DNA of 64,000 nt from Magicicada septendecula (lineage: Eukaryota > Arthropoda > Insecta > Hemiptera > Cicadidae): NCBI GenBank assembly GCA_034769895.1, contig CM068367.1:708072885-708136884 (forward strand). The letters are read 5' to 3'. Positions 62,365 through 64,000 of this stretch are shown here, piece by piece. Under the pieces are notes generated by a model. That model had not been told where the DNA came from and searched no databases. It saw nothing but the letters and a program-made list of their open reading frames with translations. A program made the position numbers and the translations under genes. Within the stretch, counting starts at the first letter, position 1; the number at the start of each line of letters is the position of its first letter.

Positions 62365-64000
62365 GTAAAAGTTTCAATTACATTTTTATTTTATTGAAGG
62401 TTTATTAATGTGGGTTTATTCATAATGTGGGCCATAACTAGAGGTTTTTGGGGAATGCAAAAATTTCTATTTTAAATTTTTAATATTGTTCTACATGATT
62501 GTAAGAAATGTGAATAATTTTTCTTAAAGACTCATAACTGAGGTATTTATGAACAGTATTTTTAAAAATGTGTTTACTGTAGTTTTGCCATAACTCAGAC
62601 AGTTTTATGTATTAGAAAGTAAAACATAGAGAATGCATGTAATAAAGTCTAAAATGTAAAAACTACGTTTATAAAAGCAAATTCAATTCCTAACAGATTT
62701 AGTTTTGAAACATTTTTTGTATGTTGGTTTTAACTTTTTTTGAAATGGCATTTGAAGGTCATGCTTGAAGAGGAGGAGGAAAATGGTTGAAAATTCGCTT
62801 CTCTAAATTAGAGGCTTGAAGAAGCAAGCCTCTAATTTGTTCAATTTACATTATAAAAAAAAAAAAGAAAAATCACTTGAAAGGAAATTAAGTGAATCAT
62901 ATAAAAAAAAAATAGTCGTAAATATTAAAGGTAGAATTTTTGAAGATATAAAAAAAAGGAAAATAATTTTTCTGCTTTCAAAGAGACACTCGTATCACTT
63001 AGACTCATCAGGTCAGTGTCATCCCATATCAATTCAACAACAAAAAATCACTTTCTCACCCACCATCTCAGATTTTGATGAAACTTAGCTTATTTGTTCT
63101 CCCTACAGAGATAAGTAACCACACCAAATTTTAACCCTCTATCTCTCTCCGTTGTCATTGTATAGGCTTTCAAAATTTGGAAGTTTTGGTGTTTTTAACA
63201 ATCGGCTGTAGCAAAACGAGACTTGCTAACCTTTCAAAAATAATTTGTAACTTTTTTATTTATCATCCAATCTTTGTGAAATTTAGTAGTTATATACTCT
63301 AAAGTATAAGGATTCTAGAAAAAAATACACAATACCTTTAAGTAAAACTACTAAGGCTGGAAAAAATGTTTTTTTGTGTGTAAAAAACATGGTTTAGCAT
63401 TAAATTGAATATCACAGAAAGGGAAAGGGATAAATAATCCTCAATACATGGGCTGTCATATGAAAAAATAAAATTGATGGAGTTTTCATTCCTTTGTTGT
63501 TTTTTTCTGTTAAAAGCAAGTTTCTTAAACATTTTTTATGGAGTGATTTTACTAAAAATTTAAAAGGGTCTTGAGCATTTTTTGTTTTGTTTAATAAAAC
63601 TAAAATTTTAAGTGATTATAAAACAAACAGGCCCTATATTAAAATAAATGTAAGTTAGAACAATATCAACAACTTCTCAAGTAATCAATCAACATTTAAA
63701 AAATCCCTAATTGCATTTTCTTGAAACTTTGAATTTATATGTATAGGCCTAGGTTGATATTATTGAAGAATAAATAACTAATAAATATATTCATCCATAG
63801 GAATTATTCTATTTTAACCTAAATAGACTTGTTCAAGAATTTTTTTTTAATGCTGACAAAAGATCAAATATTTTTTAACGTTATGTACATTTAATAAAGA
63901 AATGATAACAAAGTCTATAAATTTACCAAAATTGCATTCAATATTTGTTATATACATTATGTACAGTCAGAGAAATTTAATGTAGTAACATTTTTTTCTG
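62365..64000. other. RanBP3 intron running off the window, with repeat-like DNA
   Basis: No exon was found. A short hairpin lies at 62805-62838. From about 62990 to 63500 the sequence (TCAGATTTTGATGAAACTTA and similar) looks like a non-autonomous interspersed repeat, but no ends were identified. The open frame 62816-63088 is A-rich and starts inside the hairpin, so it is not treated as a gene. Confidence 0.45.
62805..62838. repeat. Perfect short hairpin
   Basis: A 14-base arm AAATTAGAGGCTTG and its exact complement CAAGCCTCTAATTT enclose a 6-base loop AAGAAG. It stands alone in intron sequence. Confidence 0.9.

Noticed and set aside
62816..63088. Lys-rich 90-codon frame after the last RanBP3 exon, considered as a further exon
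   Set aside because: It starts within a hairpin and is built from poly-A runs. It lacks a Ran-binding-domain motif, and its borders are not GT-AG consistent.

Overview
The window is animal nuclear DNA, most likely from an arthropod with a large repeat-rich genome, probably an insect. The signs are long AT-rich introns, GT-AG exon junctions, and insect-type Tigger/pogo, piggyBac, hAT, mariner, IS630-like, Penelope, RTE-like LINE and Gypsy elements. There are no bacterial operons, rRNA genes, tRNA genes or CRISPR arrays that I can see. The species cannot be named from this sequence.

The host gene on the plus strand is Ran-binding protein 3 (RanBP3). Seven exons run from 10379 to 62364, and every split codon closes in frame across every junction. 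They encode about 312 residues of the low-complexity middle of the protein, including an FVFGQN motif, up to the VITGEEEE lead-in to the Ran-binding domain. The N-terminal exons lie upstream or were not found, and the Ran-binding domain lies past 64000. Introns measure 13.7, 2.5, 0.17, 1.2, 20.6 and 13.0 kb; most of the recognisable mobile DNA sits in the three largest of these and in the sequence before the first exon found.

Layout: 1-10.4 kb holds an eight-copy minisatellite, a coiled-coil gag-like ORF split by a Tigger element, a second truncated Tigger and a 296-bp MITE. 10.8-14.9 kb is a pogo-like element with a hAT inside it. 17.7-22.4 kb holds two LINE tails and an IS630-like element. 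24-28.6 kb holds four clustered RanBP3 exons. 29-33 kb is a Gypsy element with both LTRs. 34.2-43.1 kb is a large element with terminal inverted repeats of about 550 bp, itself invaded by a Penelope-type insertion and a second Tigger family. 44.9-47.7 kb is a piggyBac. 47.7-50.6 kb holds a mariner relic, the seventh-last stretch of coding (exon at 49156), a solo LTR and a LINE tail. 58.5-60.9 kb is a second Gypsy copy with a LINE nested in it. 61.3-61.9 kb is another mariner relic, followed by the last visible exon.

The best candidate for an undescribed system is the element at 34218-43061. It has long near-identical inverted termini, a perfect 5-bp target duplication (AGACC), and a decayed reading frame of roughly 1,400 codons with PIN/FEN-like acidic motifs. 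I cannot place that frame in a named transposase superfamily. Except for the Gypsy integrase frame, all mobile-element genes seen here carry stops, frameshifts or deletions.
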